From positions 744,001 through 808,000 of the forward strand of contig BJKQ01000010.1 in the NCBI GenBank assembly GCA_006538405.1: a stretch of 64,000 nt of DNA. The letters are read 5' to 3'. A model generated the notes under the pieces. That model was not told the origin of the DNA and made no database searches. It worked only from the letters and a program-made list of their open reading frames with translations. This stretch comes from Hansfordia pulvinata. Lineage: Eukaryota > Ascomycota > Sordariomycetes > Xylariales. Below are positions 48,480 through 60,818 of the stretch, piece after piece. The position numbers were made by a program, and so were the translations under genes. Numbering within the stretch: position 1 is the stretch's first letter; each line of letters begins with the position of its first letter.

Positions 48480-51172
48480 GTTTGTGGTGTGAACGCAGAC
48501 GCAAAGACGGAAAGAGGCCGCGCGAAGGTCGGCATCCTGGGAGGCGTGCGATGGCGCGGGCCTGGGCAGTTTATTTCCGCTCCTGTATCTTTAAACCCCC
48601 CTCTCCGTTTCTGTGTCTAGCACATGCACATCCACACACACACACACACTCTCTCTCTCTCTCTGTTTGTCTCTCTCTTTTGATCATGCTTCTCCCTGTT
48701 TACCTCGCTCCCGCACCGGCGTTATGCAGAGAACCAAGAACCGAGCAATCCAGCCTAGAGCTGCACCTCGATGAATAGACTTAGACTATAGAACGTGGAG
48801 AAAAAATAGACCGAAGTTCGAAGTGAGGGATAGATTCTCGCACGATCTCATCAGTCACACTATCCGACCGCGTGCATGCAGAATCAAAGGGTCGTTCTTC
48901 TCCATGAGACCAGGCATCGCTTCCGGACGTTTTATTTTCTTTTTTCCCCCCTTTTACCGCTGCGGTTCTTCCGCCGTCATCGTCATGTCATTCCAAGGCC
49001 TTGAGGTTTCTATCCAGGCGAAAAAGGGAAAAAGAAAATACGTGAATATAAACAATAGGCTCAATGTTCTCCATCTCCCACCAGACCGTTCGGCCTTGGC
49101 GCTCTTATTACTGATCCGCGCCGCCGCTTTTCGGCAGGGCGTCTATTCGCCGCCCTCCCGCGAGGATGCATCCGAATAGACACAGTATGTCTCAAGATAT
49201 AGTCACGTACATGACTACCTACCCACAGGTACAGGACCACCTGCGTAGGTTGCAGAGGTGAGCCATTTCGTCACAAGTGATGATGAGTAGTAAGTAAGGC
49301 ACCTGGTAGCCTGGCGTCTCCGCGTCGGGCTGGGCTCCCCCCGCCCGTCTAGGAGTGTGCAGTGTGTCCTCCGCCAACCCCAATCCCTGCTTTTTTTTCT
49401 CTTTCAATTTTCTGTTTCAAGTCCATTTTGTCTCCATAACACAATTCGTAGCACAACACACCGCGATCAACATTCACTTGAGTGCCCTGCTGGGACTCCC
49501 GACCTGCTGGATTCCCAGAGGGAGGGCCGAGTGGGCGTGGGAATGCACATGATCGCCCGAAGCCCATCTGCATACCCTAGCTCGAACCCCAGAAAAAGCC
49601 AAGGCAAGGCAGCCAGGCACGCATACTGACTGCGCCGCGCGGGGCAGGCCAAGGTCGCCCATCGCCCCCCCCCGCTGCCACGACTTTTGAGAGACAGAGA
49701 GAGAGGCGCCTTGGCGGTGGCGGTGGCGGTGGCGGCTGCAGTGCAGTGCAGGCAGCCGCGTCTTGGGCAGTTGCTCGCGATGTGTGTCGATTCCGGAAAC
49801 GCAGCTTGGGGTCTCCGTTCTTTGACGAAGCTTGAAATCGAATCGCTGGAAAATGCGTGGGCGTGTGGTGGCCGGGAAGCTTGGGAAGTGCAGAGATCCA
49901 AAGGAGGACGGGGAGGTCCGCGGTCCGCGGGGGCGAGTGAAAGGAAGAACAGAATCAAAGCTCCCGGCCGGGGGGAGGGAGAGGGGGGTAGCAACTTGCA
50001 AGTGGTCGCCCTGGCTCAAGTCACGTGGCTGGAGCAGTGTGTCTGCGTCTGCTCTGCGTGTCTACCAATACCTTCCGACCCACGACTAAAGAACGCCCGA
50101 ATCTGGAAATAAGGTCTTGAGGCAGAGGACGGGCCACTTTCGTGCCTAATTGTCCTGTCTGCGAGTGGCTGATCGGAAGAAAAGTCGCTGACGCGATGGC
50201 GGGCCTTAGAGACATTTATCAGGCGAGCTCCGGACAGGAATATGGGTCGGGTTGCAGAGAGGTCATGGACGTTCCCTTTTTTTTCCTTTTTTTTTTTTTT
50301 TTTTTTTTTTTACCGAGAAGCAGCAGGTTGAATTGAGGGCGTCCAAGGCCCGCCACGATGCGTCAAGCACCTACCTACACCTGGTACGTTTGGACGTCAC
50401 GGCGACGACGACGGTCAAGCCAGTCCAGTCCGCAGCCGCCGGCCGATGGCTACGCCACTCGCAAGTCGCGGAGGTGGTCGATCTGTCATGCGACACTGGT
50501 ACTGTGCGGGTGGAAGCTAGTTGGTACCTGGCTTGGTCAGGCCAGCACGGGGTCCATAGTGATGAGGCGAGCCGCACGGAAGGACGGCGGCCTCGCAGGT
50601 TGGCGGCCGGAGCCATGTAAGAACAAGGCACCACGAGTACGGCCTAGCAGCATGCTAGACAGGGCCCAAGCTCCGGGGACGGATGAATGAGGGGAGACGG
50701 CGATCCATGTGGCAGTCGGGAGAGCCTCGCTGCAGCGGAGGCCATCGTCGTTGTCGCTGTCGCCAGCAAAGACATCCACCGAATCACAGCGGGCGCACTT
50801 GATGAGGTATCGCCTGTACCGAGTAAGGTATGCATGTACTCGTACCTGACTAACCTACATATCTAAGTCAGTAGGTACCCAGACAGGTACCTACCTACCT
50901 CTGGGTACATGTAGTAAGGGATGGACTCGGACTTGGACTTGTGCTCGACGTCGCCGGAGCTAAGCGGCGACGACGACGGACCCTCCGAAACGCACGTCGG
51001 ACGGTCGCTCGCTCGTCTGACGCCTGACCAGCCCTCTCTCTGCGTGCGTCGCTTTCCACCACCCTGGCACACGCCGACACAGCGAGCTCGAGAGAGCCAT
51101 CCAACTCCCAAGACAGCAAGCACAGCAAAGCACACCGCCACCCACGCGCGAACGCGAGACGAGGACGGGAAA
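48480..51172. other. Intergenic, 2.7 kb, no gene seen
   Basis: Contains a CA/CT microsatellite (about 48630-48680), a 25-T run (50287-50311), a TACTCGTA octamer (50837-50844) and GGTACCTACCTACC-type tracts near 50872-50900. No coding frame recognised. Confidence 0.6.
50287..50311. repeat. Poly(T) run, 25 nt
   Basis: T run in intergenic DNA, preceded by a shorter T run. Confidence 0.9.
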
Positions 51173-52218
51173 ATGAAGCTCATCGTGGCCGGCGCCACCG
51201 GCTTCGTCGCCTCCGAGGTCATCCGCCAGAGCCTGCGCCTCGCCCACGTCACCAGCGTGGTCGCCCTGTCCCGACGCCCGATGGCCACCCCGCCCAACAC
51301 CGACGCCGGCCCGACGCCGACGCCTTCCGCGCCAAGCTCAGGAACGTCGTCGTCCCGGATTACGACCAGTACCCGGACGAGGTCAGAGCCGAGCTTGCCG
51401 GCGCCGACGCCTGCATCTGGTACGTATGCACGTCGTTTGTCGTTGTCAGCCACAAGAGAGGAGGCCTACCCTGTACTACTGCGTGGAGACCCCTCTCCCA
51501 AAAGTCGGGAACGAGCGGGACACCACGACTGATGTCCAAGAAAAAACAAAAAAAAAACAGGACCGTCGCCATCACGCCCTCCAAGTCCAAGATGTACGAC
51601 CCGGCCGAGGTGGTCCGCGTCAACAAGGAGTGCCCGCTGGCCGGATTCCGCGCCATGCTGCAGGCCGGCCCCGCCTCGCCCTTCCGCTTCATCTACATGA
51701 GCGGCATCGGCGTGCCCCGCGACCCGGCCCAGGCGCCCCGCTTCCTCTTTGGCGAGTACGCCGCGACCCGGGTGAGCTAACTTGGCACCTTTCATATCCC
51801 GTACTTGATATCTTCCCTCAAATCGCTTCTGCTAAACCATTGAAACAAGGGCCAAGCCGAGACGGAGATCCTCGCCCTGGCCGCGGAGCACCACCACCAC
51901 CACCACCACCCCTCCACCTCGACGACGCAACAGCCGCAGGAACAGCAGGAGAGGAGGGTGGTCGAGGCCTGCGCCGTCAAGCCCGGCATGATCACCGCCC
52001 CGTCCACGTGGCTGCGCCGGGCTGCGGCGACCGCCGTGGGCCTCGCCGGCGTGCCCAGCGTCGGCCTCGCCGAGCTGGCCGCCGCGATGCTGCAGCAGGC
52101 CCGCGACGGCTTCGAGCGCGAGCCCCTCAACAACGACGACCTGCGACGGCTGGGGGAGGCCGCGCTGGTGCAGGCGGGGGTACTTGATCTCGGGCGCGGG
52201 GTCAGGGGCGGAAGGTGA
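51173..52218 (+). CDS. NAD(P)-binding Rossmann-fold protein (epimerase/SDR-like), frame interrupted once
   Basis: Residues 1-36 are a Rossmann beta-alpha-beta with the nucleotide motif GATGFVAS and a basic SRRP after the second strand, which favours NADP. Exons 51173-51419, 51561-51771 and 51850-52218; introns 141 and 78 nt. Later marks: a PFRFIYMSGIGVP strand carrying the SDR-like serine, then EYAATRGQAE, where the usual YxxxK is YxxxR, so classical SDR catalysis is doubtful. A His-rich and Gln-rich insert follows, then CAVKPGMITAP. The frame breaks at the C3 run 51310-51312; one extra C restores 275 residues (DAGPDADAFRAKL). It is an atypical short SDR or NAD(P)-binding protein with unknown substrate. 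Confidence 0.82.
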
Positions 52219-53246
52219 GGTGATTGAAGACTTTGACCGATCGGATCGAATTTAGGTAGGTATCATGAGTCTCCGAGGAGGGGGGTTGTGTGCTTATAGA
52301 TACATGTTCCCGACGGCGTCTGGACTCGGCAGTCTACCTACCAAACCTGGCAGGTCGGGGGTGTGGGGATGAGGGTGGGGATCTGGATCCCGTGACCGCA
52401 AACATGACATGCAATACGGGACGACCGCGTTCATGGATATCCATTCAGGATCATTGTTGACGGAAATGTCGACGTCGGAGGACGGTCCAGCCGTGTCAAC
52501 GCGGTCAAATGGTGGCAGTGGTTCGTACAGGGCAAAGCCCACCCTCTCACACAGCCAGCTCTTGTCTTGCCACCCGTAGATGCCGTCGCCCCTCCGCCTC
52601 TTCCCTCACACAGGCACTCAAGCACTGGCATTCGCCCAGACACCCCTCTGCGGCGTGTCCGCGCCTTCATGGTAAGCAGCTGACACGCGCCGCGCGAGTG
52701 GGCAGAGATGACGCTCGCCAGTGGCGCCGGGGTCCCCTTGGCGAGGAGAAGGGTCGCAATGACCGAGTCGCAATACAACGTCTCTGCGCGACGGGGATGT
52801 TAGGTCCAGAACAGAAATAAATGCTTTCACCAAAATGAAAAACGAGAGAGAAAAAGGGAGAGAAGAAAAAAAACAAAAGACAACGCACAGTGATCTGTGG
52901 GCTCTATCGCGCGACCGAGCCCATCGCAGCCCCGTTTTCCCACAGCGGCCGCCGAGCTGAGGATCCGGGGAGTGAGTCAACGGCGAGCGCGCAGCCCCGT
53001 GGGGCGGCGCCTGGACATCACCAACCCCTGGATGGCAAAGACGAACGTAGCGGGCTGGGATATATCATGCTCTAGCTGGCGCCAGCCTCTGCTCCGTAGG
53101 CGTCAATCGCGTGTCGACATGATCATCAAAAGCTCCCATTTGCGGCCTCATTGGTAATCGAAAACGCGGAAACGACTTGGCACCCCTCTCCACCACCATT
53201 ATTACCACCACCACCGCCACCATCACTATCCGAGTAACACATCGCC
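52219..53246. other. Intergenic, 1.0 kb
   Basis: Between the Rossmann-protein gene and the pyroglutamyl-peptidase gene. No gene seen. Confidence 0.6.
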
Positions 53247-53631
53247 ATGCCCGCAGACGCCGCAGACGTCAACGTGCTAGTCACCGGCTTCGGGGTGCGT
53301 TTCCCACTCCCGCCCTCACTAAATCTGCACCCCCCCCCCCCCCCCTGCTTCAGTTCACGCACACTAACAACACCACTCCGCCGCCCCTCCTGGCTAAAAA
53401 ACCCAACAGCCCTTCCAGTCCGTCAAGGTCAATCCGTCCTTTGAGATCCTGCGGGACCTCATCCCACCCACCAGTCACCAACACCAACACCAACACCACC
53501 GCCGCAAGGACCTCCCCGGCATCCGTCTCGCCGCCCACCCGACCCCGCTGCCCGCGTCTTACCGCGCGCTGCTCGCCGAGGCGCCCCTGCTCGTCAGAGG
53601 CGGGAGCGCAGCCGGGGGCGGAAGCGGGCTG

Positions 53632-53667
<36 letters not shown>

Positions 53668-54397
53668 CCCCGGACGTCGTGCTGCACGTCGGCCTGGACG
53701 CGGGGCTCGCGGCGGGCGGGCGATTCGCCGTCGAGAGGGGCGCGCGGGGCGGGGTGTACGGCGCGACGCCCGACGAGGAGGGCGGGTGCTCATGCCCGTC
53801 GGCGGAGGGGGCAAGGGGGGAGGCGGCGGCGCGGCCGTGGGGCGACGGCGGCAGAAGATGAGAGGGCGGGCAGGTAAAGATACGGGTAGTAGCGGGGCGG
53901 GGGAGGAGGATGATGAAGGCGAGTGGCTGCGGACCACGCTGGACCTGGAGCGCGTGGTCGCGCTCTGGGGGGAGGGGTTGGGCGGCGGGCTGCACCACGG
54001 CGGCGGGGGTGGAAGCGAAGCAGGGCAAGAGAACGGCGACGGCAGGGGAGGAAAAGGGGGTGAGGGGATCAAGACGGGGGCCAAAGGGAGTGGTGATGAC
54101 GGGAAGGCGGCGAAGAAGGGGAAGAAGAAGAAGGGCGACAGCGGCGGCGGCGAGACGACGGTGGACCTCTGCATCTCGGAGGACGCGGGTAACTACGTGT
54201 GCGGCCTGCTGTACCACACCTCTCTGGCCGAGGCGGCCAGGCAGCGGCAGGCGTCGCCGGACGGCCGCCACGGCCCCGCCGTGCTGTTCCTCCACGTCCC
54301 GCCGATGCCGGCCGAGGCCGACCTCGAGAGGGGCCGCGGCGTCCTGCTGGCGCTGGTCCGGGCGGTTGCGCGCGTGTGGAGGGAGACGACGAGCTGA
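53247..54397 (+). CDS. Pyroglutamyl-peptidase I (peptidase C15), frame interrupted twice
   Basis: Cysteine peptidase that removes N-terminal pyroglutamate. Exons 53247-53294 and 53410-54397. Family marks: VLVTGFG|PF with the intron inside the glycine-rich motif, VNPSFEIL, then DVVLHVGLDAG, FAVERGARGGVYG with the catalytic Glu, SEDAGNYVCGLLYH with the catalytic Cys, and VLFLHVPPMP with the catalytic His. Between the Glu and Cys motifs lies a long insert of Gly, Lys and Glu runs, making the protein about 345 residues against roughly 220 for bacterial enzymes. A poly-Gly stretch (GGC repeats, 53634-53665) precedes the first break. Breaks are at the C6 run 53666-53671 and the G3 run 53784-53786; one extra C and one extra G make the frame continuous. 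All three catalytic residues are present, so an active gene with sequence errors is more likely than a pseudogene. Confidence 0.85.
53330..53345. repeat. Poly(C) run, 16 nt, in an intron
   Basis: Lies in intron 1 of the pyroglutamyl-peptidase gene. Confidence 0.9.
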
Positions 54398-55080
54398 GAG
54401 CGTTTACATTCACACCGCAGACCACCTCCTCATCGTTCGGGTGTCAACGGCGCGCGACTAACTCTCGAGGCCGACACAACGTGACAGCGCCGTATCGCAG
54501 CCAGCACCCCTCCATCATCCCTCGAGTCCCCCGCTGGATACCTGTAGGTGGTAGACTTACAGCCTTAAAAGACATGTGTGCCTGCTTGAAGCCACGCCGA
54601 GCGCCACGTGTTTAATGGCCATGCCAGACTGATACTCGACGGATGCGGGGAGTCACCCTGCCTGTCCTAGTCAATGTCCACGAAGTTTCCCACCATGCTC
54701 CGATCAGAAGAGGCGGGGAATAGCCGCGCCGATGCCAGCGCGGATCCAAGTCTCCGGCCCGGGGATCCACCGAGACCCGACCGGACGGCGACGCCGACGC
54801 GGAGAGCCCGCTCCGGCCGCTAGTCCTACTTCGGCTCTGAGCGGTACGTACCTCCCGGCGCCGCACAGACCACGTGCGCCTCGCGTCACTGCAACGCGAA
54901 AGCTTCCATCTCGGCCTCACCTTGGCCGCCGCCCTCCTCGATCGCATCGCCGGGCCACCATCCGCCAGTCCCCTCCAGCGCCGCTCCGTCTCCCCCCTCC
55001 CAACTCGACAGCAGGATGATATAGGCCGCGCTCCCACCTCCGCTCTCCACGGCACTGCACAGCACTACCACACACGCGCC
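54398..55080. other. AsnRS promoter region, 0.7 kb
   Basis: Between two plus-strand genes. No gene or clear TATA box seen. Confidence 0.6.
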
Positions 55081-57041
55081 ATGTCGCGAGCGGCCTTCTC
55101 GCTCACGGCGGGCCTGCCGCGAGCGTGCCCGCGCCCGCTCCGCCAGCCGCCCCGGCGCGCCCCGCTGTCCACCGCCCCCTTCGCCCGGCTGCTCGATGAC
55201 CGCGGGGCTGGGCGCGTGCCTAATGTCAAGATCGAGGGCTTCGTCCGGTCCGTGCGGCGCATGAAGGACAAGTCCTTCGTCTCGCTCGGCGACGGCTCCT
55301 CGCTCCAGTCCCTCCAGGCCGTCGTCACCGGCGGCCGCATTCCCGAGTACGCTGTCGCCCGCCCCCCCCCCCCCCCCCCCCCCCACCAATGATATGATGG
55401 ACGACTTGAAATATTTCTTCTGTGTATTCCGACTGCTGACACCCCGCCCAAGCCTCAACACAGGCTCCGCCGTCCAGCTGTCCGGCGACTGGGTCCCCGT
55501 CGAGGGCCGGGACCAGCACCACGAGCTGCATGCCACCGACGTCGCAGTCGTAGGGCCGTGCGATATCAAGGTCCGCCGCAGCCGCAGCTCTCCCCCTCTT
55601 ACCGATCCGGCTTTCGTCTCTCTGGAGGGAGGACTCCCTTCCGTGGCACACTTGCTAACTGCCAGACAGACGAACCCGATCCAGAAGAAGTACCAGAGCG
55701 CAGAGTACCTGAGGACCATGCCGCACCTGCGGCCCCGCGTGCCGTTCAACGCGGCCCTGCTCCGCCTGCGGTCCGAGGTCATCTCCAGCCTCGACCGCTT
55801 CTTCGCCGGCAGGGACTTTGTGCAGACGCACACGCCCATCCTGACCTCGTCCGACTGCGAGGGCGCAGGCGAGGTGTTCCAGGTCCTCCCGGCTGCGGCC
55901 GCCGCGTCGAGCGCCGACGCCGCTGCCACCACTACCAAGGACGCCAAGGCAGAAACGACGGGCACCGGCGGCGCCGAGCAGAGCCAGGACTCCTTCTTCC
56001 GCCACCCCGTCTACGGCACCGTCTCGGCCCAGCTGCACCTCGAGGCCCTGGCGCAGTCGCTCGGCAACGTCTGGACGCTGTCGCCCACCTTCCGCGCCGA
56101 GCGCAGCGACACCCCGCGCCACCTGAGCGAGTTCTACATGCTCGAGGCCGAGATGAGCTTCGTCGACGGCCTGGGGCCCGTGCTGGACCTGGTCGAGGAC
56201 ATGCTGCGGCACGTCTGCGCCACCCTGGGCGCCTCGCGCTCCTTCCGGGACATCTGCGCCAGCGCCGAGGGGGTCACCTCCGCCTCCGCCTCCGCTCCCG
56301 CCGCCGACCACCACCAGCAGCAGCACCAGCAGCGCGCCGACCGCGTCCCCGCCGACGAGATCCGCAGGCGCTGGGCCGGCATGAGCCAGGCCGCAAGCTG
56401 GCCCCGCGTCACCTACACCGAGGCCATCGCCGTGCTGCAGGCCGCCGCCGCCCGGGGCGACGCCGAGTTCCGCCGCGCGCCCGCCTGGGGCATGGACCTG
56501 CAGTCCGAGCACGAGCGGTACCTGGCCGCCGCCCTCGGCCGCGACCACAGCCCCGTCTTCGTCACGCACTACCCCCGCGACATCAAGGCCTTCTACATGA
56601 AGGAGGGGCCGGGCCCCCCCGCGCGTCGCCGGCTTCTTCTTCGTCTTCCTCCTCCTCAGGTACTGCTGCCGCCGCCGCCCCGGCCCCACCGTCGAGTGCT
56701 TCGACCTCCTGGTGCCCGACTTCTGCGAGATTGTCGGCGGCTCCCTGCGCGAGCACCGCCTCCCCGAGCTCGAGGCCACCATGCGCCGGAACGGGCTGAT
56801 CCGCGGGGCCGCCAACGAGGAACCCGGCAGCGAAGAGGCTACTCCTCCTTCTCCTACTTCGGCCGCCGCCGCCGGATCCCCTTCGAACCTCGACTGGTAC
56901 CTGGACCTCCGCAGATGGGGCTGCCCGCCGCACGGCGGCTTCGGCCTGGGCTTCGACCGCCTGCTGTGCTACCTGGTCGGCGTCCAGACGATCCGCGACA
57001 CGGCCGCCTTCCCGCGCTGGTACGGGCGCTGCGACTGCTGA
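55081..57041 (+). CDS. SLM5: Mitochondrial asparaginyl-tRNA synthetase, frame interrupted twice
   Basis: Class IIb synthetase that charges mitochondrial tRNA-Asn. Exons 55081-55346, 55453-55570 and 55670-57041; introns 106 nt (with a 23-C run and a CTGAC branch) and 99 nt. The first about 35 residues are Arg/Pro-rich without acids, as a mitochondrial presequence. OB-fold anticodon domain: VKIEGFVRSVRRMKDKSFVSLGDG. Core: NPIQKKYQSAEYLRTMPHLRPR, FVQTHTPILTSSDCEGAGEVF, motif 2 FRAERSDTPRHLSEFYMLEAE (the FxMLEAE form favours Asn over Asp), VECFDLLVPDFCEIVGGS, and motif 3 GFGLGFDRLLCYL. Between IKAFYMKEG and VECFDLL the frame shifts twice, at the C7 run 56614-56620 and the C4 run 56684-56687. One extra C at each gives 585 residues with a Ser/Ala-rich insert; no intron explains it as well. 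Confidence 0.9.
55362..55384. repeat. Poly(C) run, 23 nt, in an intron
   Basis: Lies in intron 1 of the AsnRS gene, far enough from the acceptor not to be its pyrimidine tract. Confidence 0.92.
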
Positions 57042-57138
57042 GCCCGCCGCGTGCCTTCGTCGCCGCTGCGTTGCGCACCGTGACTCGCCATGACTCTCTC
57101 TCTCTCCCCCTGCAGTGGTCTATCTTCCCTTCTCCTTA

Positions 57139-57159
57139 CCCCCCCCCCCCCCCCCCCCC
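57139..57159. repeat. Poly(C) run, about 21 nt
   Basis: About 100 bp after the AsnRS stop codon. Confidence 0.9.
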
Positions 57160-57848
57160 GCTGAGACGCAACAGAGCCACCCCACCTGCAGTCTCTCGAC
57201 AAGGAGCTTTCCCATCCGATGCATCGTGACCAGACGCAGGGGGGAGGCGCGCACACAAGGGAAGGGGAGTTTCTCCGCGTCCGGCATGCAGCTCGGGGGG
57301 AGAGAGACTCGCACTCTCGCGGGGATAGCTTAAAACAACCCGCCATCCCATCGTCGCCCAGGCCGTCGAGGACACAGGCGTCCGCCGGCCTCGGGCTCTA
57401 CTCTTAGACGCAAGATGCATGCCACACGGCGGCGGGCCCTGCTGGACGCCGCTGACTCTTCCAGTCGTGTAACATAAAAAATGTAGAATCAACAAAAGAG
57501 ATAAAGACTTGTACATTTCCACAAACCACGCCCCCCTTGCCCCTCCTCCTCACGCCCTCGAGCGAAGGTCGCCGGGGGTCTCACCCCCTTCCCCCTTGGT
57601 CTCGACTGGGGGCCGGGGTCCTGCATCGTCCACATGGGAATTCACAATTCACACAATTCCCCATGGCGCCCGTTCCCACCCCTCGGCGCCCCTTTCTCGT
57701 GGCCTTAGCAGACAGAATTCACCCGGCGCGTCGTCGACACCCCCCTTGGCGACGCTTGTCAGACGAAGCCGGCGAGGGGTTAGCCGTGGACAATTGTCCC
57801 CTCTGAACCCCCGTCGGACCCATCTCAACACCTCACCGACGCAGTTAT

Positions 57849-57850
<2 letters not shown>

Positions 57851-57882
<32 letters not shown>

Positions 57883-57889
57883 CTCCACT
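57851..57889. repeat. (TC)19 microsatellite
   Basis: Near-perfect TC dinucleotide repeat. Confidence 0.92.
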
Positions 57890-58455
57890 GTATCCAAGAG
57901 AGCCTCTCGGGGTCGCCGAAATCCCCAATCTGCCGTTCAACCTCGGAAATGGGTATCTTACACTGGGGGGGGGGAAGGGGTTTGGTGAGCCTCGCCAGAC
58001 AGGGCCTACGCGTGACCAATATACCTCCCCGGGCTCAAACGTACACCCTGCATACGAGTAAGTACCTTACTCTCAAATTCGACCGACCATGCCAGTTCTC
58101 CCGGCTTTCCAGGGGAACCCTTCAGGGGGGGCGGGGGGGCTCCCCTTCTACCGGCTACGGGTATGCCCACCGTAAGCCACAATCCACTGAACCGGTCTCC
58201 CCCGGGAAAGGGAAGACAAGGGGGAGATGGGGGGGGGGGGTTGCATTCCGTATTTGCCAGGCCCCGTGTCCCGGTCTCCCTGCCCGTCGTCCGTTCCGCA
58301 AACCCCGTCGCTGTCCCCGGGGGGCCTTTCGGGAGTCTTGTCTCTATCTCGTACGGGCTGGCGGGCGGACGCGGGAGGAATAGAAGTCTGGAAGGGCAGG
58401 GAGGCTTCCAAGTAGGCGCGATAGCTTCTGCCGCGAGCCCTTCACTCTATTTCGT

Positions 58456-58632
<177 letters not shown>

Positions 58633-59156
58633 TGCCTGCTTCAGTCCCCAGCTGTCGGCTTTTGACAAAGGAAACGGGGGTGCGCCCCTCCCTCCCCTGC
58701 TGAAGCTAGCAATTCGATATGGGCCCATTCATCACCAGCGACCCAGGGGAAGGGTTTTGAAAGACATGGCCCCCGAAGGACCAGGAGGGAAAACGCAGGG
58801 CCATGCAAGCCCAGAGGTGCAAGCAAGGGTGTAAAGGCCCCCTTGGGGGGGGAACAGGGCTGGACCTGCCTGCCTGCCTGCCGCACAGGGCTGAGCGCGC
58901 CGCGCTGGCGGCTTCGTTTTGGTCCTCCTCCTCCTCCTCCTCCTCTCTCTCTGTCTGGGAGAGGCTCCGCCCTCGGTCCCGAGAGATGCGGGACCCACGG
59001 AGATGCCGTGGGCTTGGCTTGTGGGCTTGGCTTCTCTCCCCCTTGTGTAACTTTCAGAAGGGGTCTTTTGTCGAATGGAAAAATTCCACCGGCGCCCGCC
59101 GCCGGGTTTCGTCGACGCACGAGTGCCCGCGTTGTCATCGCTGTAATCCATCCTCT

Positions 59157-59171
59157 CCCCCCCCCCCCCCC
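59157..59171. repeat. Poly(C) run, 15 nt
   Basis: Intergenic. Confidence 0.9.
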
Positions 59172-60797
59172 GCCCCTCCCCCACCTCCCCTCTCCTCCGG
59201 CGCGGTTTCCAGGGTCTCCCGGAACCCACCTGGCGTTCTGGTATCGGCACACGAGTAGACTTTCCGTGCCCTGCTGCGGTCTCTCCATCACCGCGTCCGT
59301 CTTTCTCCCGCACGCGACGTCACCTCGGCTACAGGCTTGACCAAAAGGTATACGATACCTCGATTCGAGGAAAGGGGGGGGGTGCGCAGGCATACGAGTT
59401 CCCCGTACGAGGCATGCCCGTCAACACCCGGGAGGGATGCGGGAAAGCCGCCAATATACTCTCGTACAGCACGGACGCTTTCTCGACCCTTCCTCCCCAT
59501 TCCCAGAACCGGTACCATTTTCTGACTGGTCGTAAAAGACAAATTGGAAATGAAATGAAGAACCAAAGAACAAAAAAAAAAGCCACAAGCGTGAAGCATG
59601 GGTGTCCAGACTCATCACCGCCCACCCTGTCCTCCCATTAGACGCGGCGTAACAATCCTGCCGACGTCTGCGAGAGGAGCAAAGCAAAGCGGGTGCGTCC
59701 CGTCTCGCGGGCGCCCGTCCTCATCATCACCATCATTGGGGCCTCCTCCGCGACGTGACGGCGATTGAAGCGCAGTCTCTTTCTCTTTCTGCACCTCGTT
59801 CATTGTTCATTCTCGTGAGCGCACGCGCCCGGAGGTCGCGGAGAGAAGGTTTCGATGGCTAACGACGAAAAGGGCTAAACGGGAAGAAATCGGGTAGTGG
59901 GTGGGAAACGGAAGCATTCTTGGATGCCGCGTTACGCCTTCCCACCCTCCAGAAAGCCACTGACTTTGGTGATTGACCGGAGGTACCCGTCGCTGGTCGG
60001 GATGAGGGAAGCAGACACACCAACCACGGCGGTCATTGTTGTTGTCATGCCCAGGCTGATTCCACCCCATCCGCCCGGGGTCGCCGGCAGGTCATCAGTC
60101 CCCAGTCGCCAGTCACCAGCCAGGCAGAGTTCCCCTCTACCCTCCAGCCCGTCCATCACCTTACCCGATCGCCTCTTTTTTCTTCTTCTTCACCCTCTGG
60201 CCTCTCTCGCTTTGTTGGGTTTCCAGGGTTCACTTTGCCGTTAGTCACCTGGCCTGGACCCCTTGTCTTCTGACTCTCCGGGCCTGTCAAGCCAAAGCCC
60301 CTCGCTAGCCCCCAGCGATCGCGTGCAGCAGTCTCATCCTTCGCGCCAACGTGACACGTGTTGGGGCGTTTGCGCCTCCTGCCAATAGGGCTCCCACCCC
60401 CTCTTCCTACGCGTACGAGTAGGGCAAGGCTATCGCCTGCAGGCGGTGCGGGGAGGGGGACGGGGCGGGAAGCAAAGAAGGAAATAATGGCATGGTGGTT
60501 GGGAACTGGGATCCTCCCCTCCCCTTCCCCCCTCCACGGAGCCATAACCGCGGGTTTGAGCAACTCGAACCAGCAAATGAGAAAGGAAGAAAAAAATGCC
60601 ACCGTCACGCCTCCCTCCCTCCATCCCTCCCTCCCAGACGCAGGCCCGGGGGCGCCGTTGGCGCGAGGCGGAGGATTAGGCCGCCGCGATCCAGCCCTAT
60701 GCGATGGCGTCACGTACACCAGGGCTCATGCAGAAGGCTCCCACACGACTCTCCCACACCCACATGTGCAACCGCCAAAGGCCGCTCGGCTGAACAA

Positions 60798-60818
60798 CCC
60801 CCCCCCCCCCCCCCCCCC
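60798..60818. repeat. Poly(C) run, about 21 nt
   Basis: Intergenic. Confidence 0.9.

Noticed and set aside
51173..57041. Functional cluster of the three tandem plus-strand genes
   Set aside because: NAD(P)-binding protein, pyroglutamyl-peptidase and mitochondrial AsnRS share no evident pathway; each has its own upstream region.
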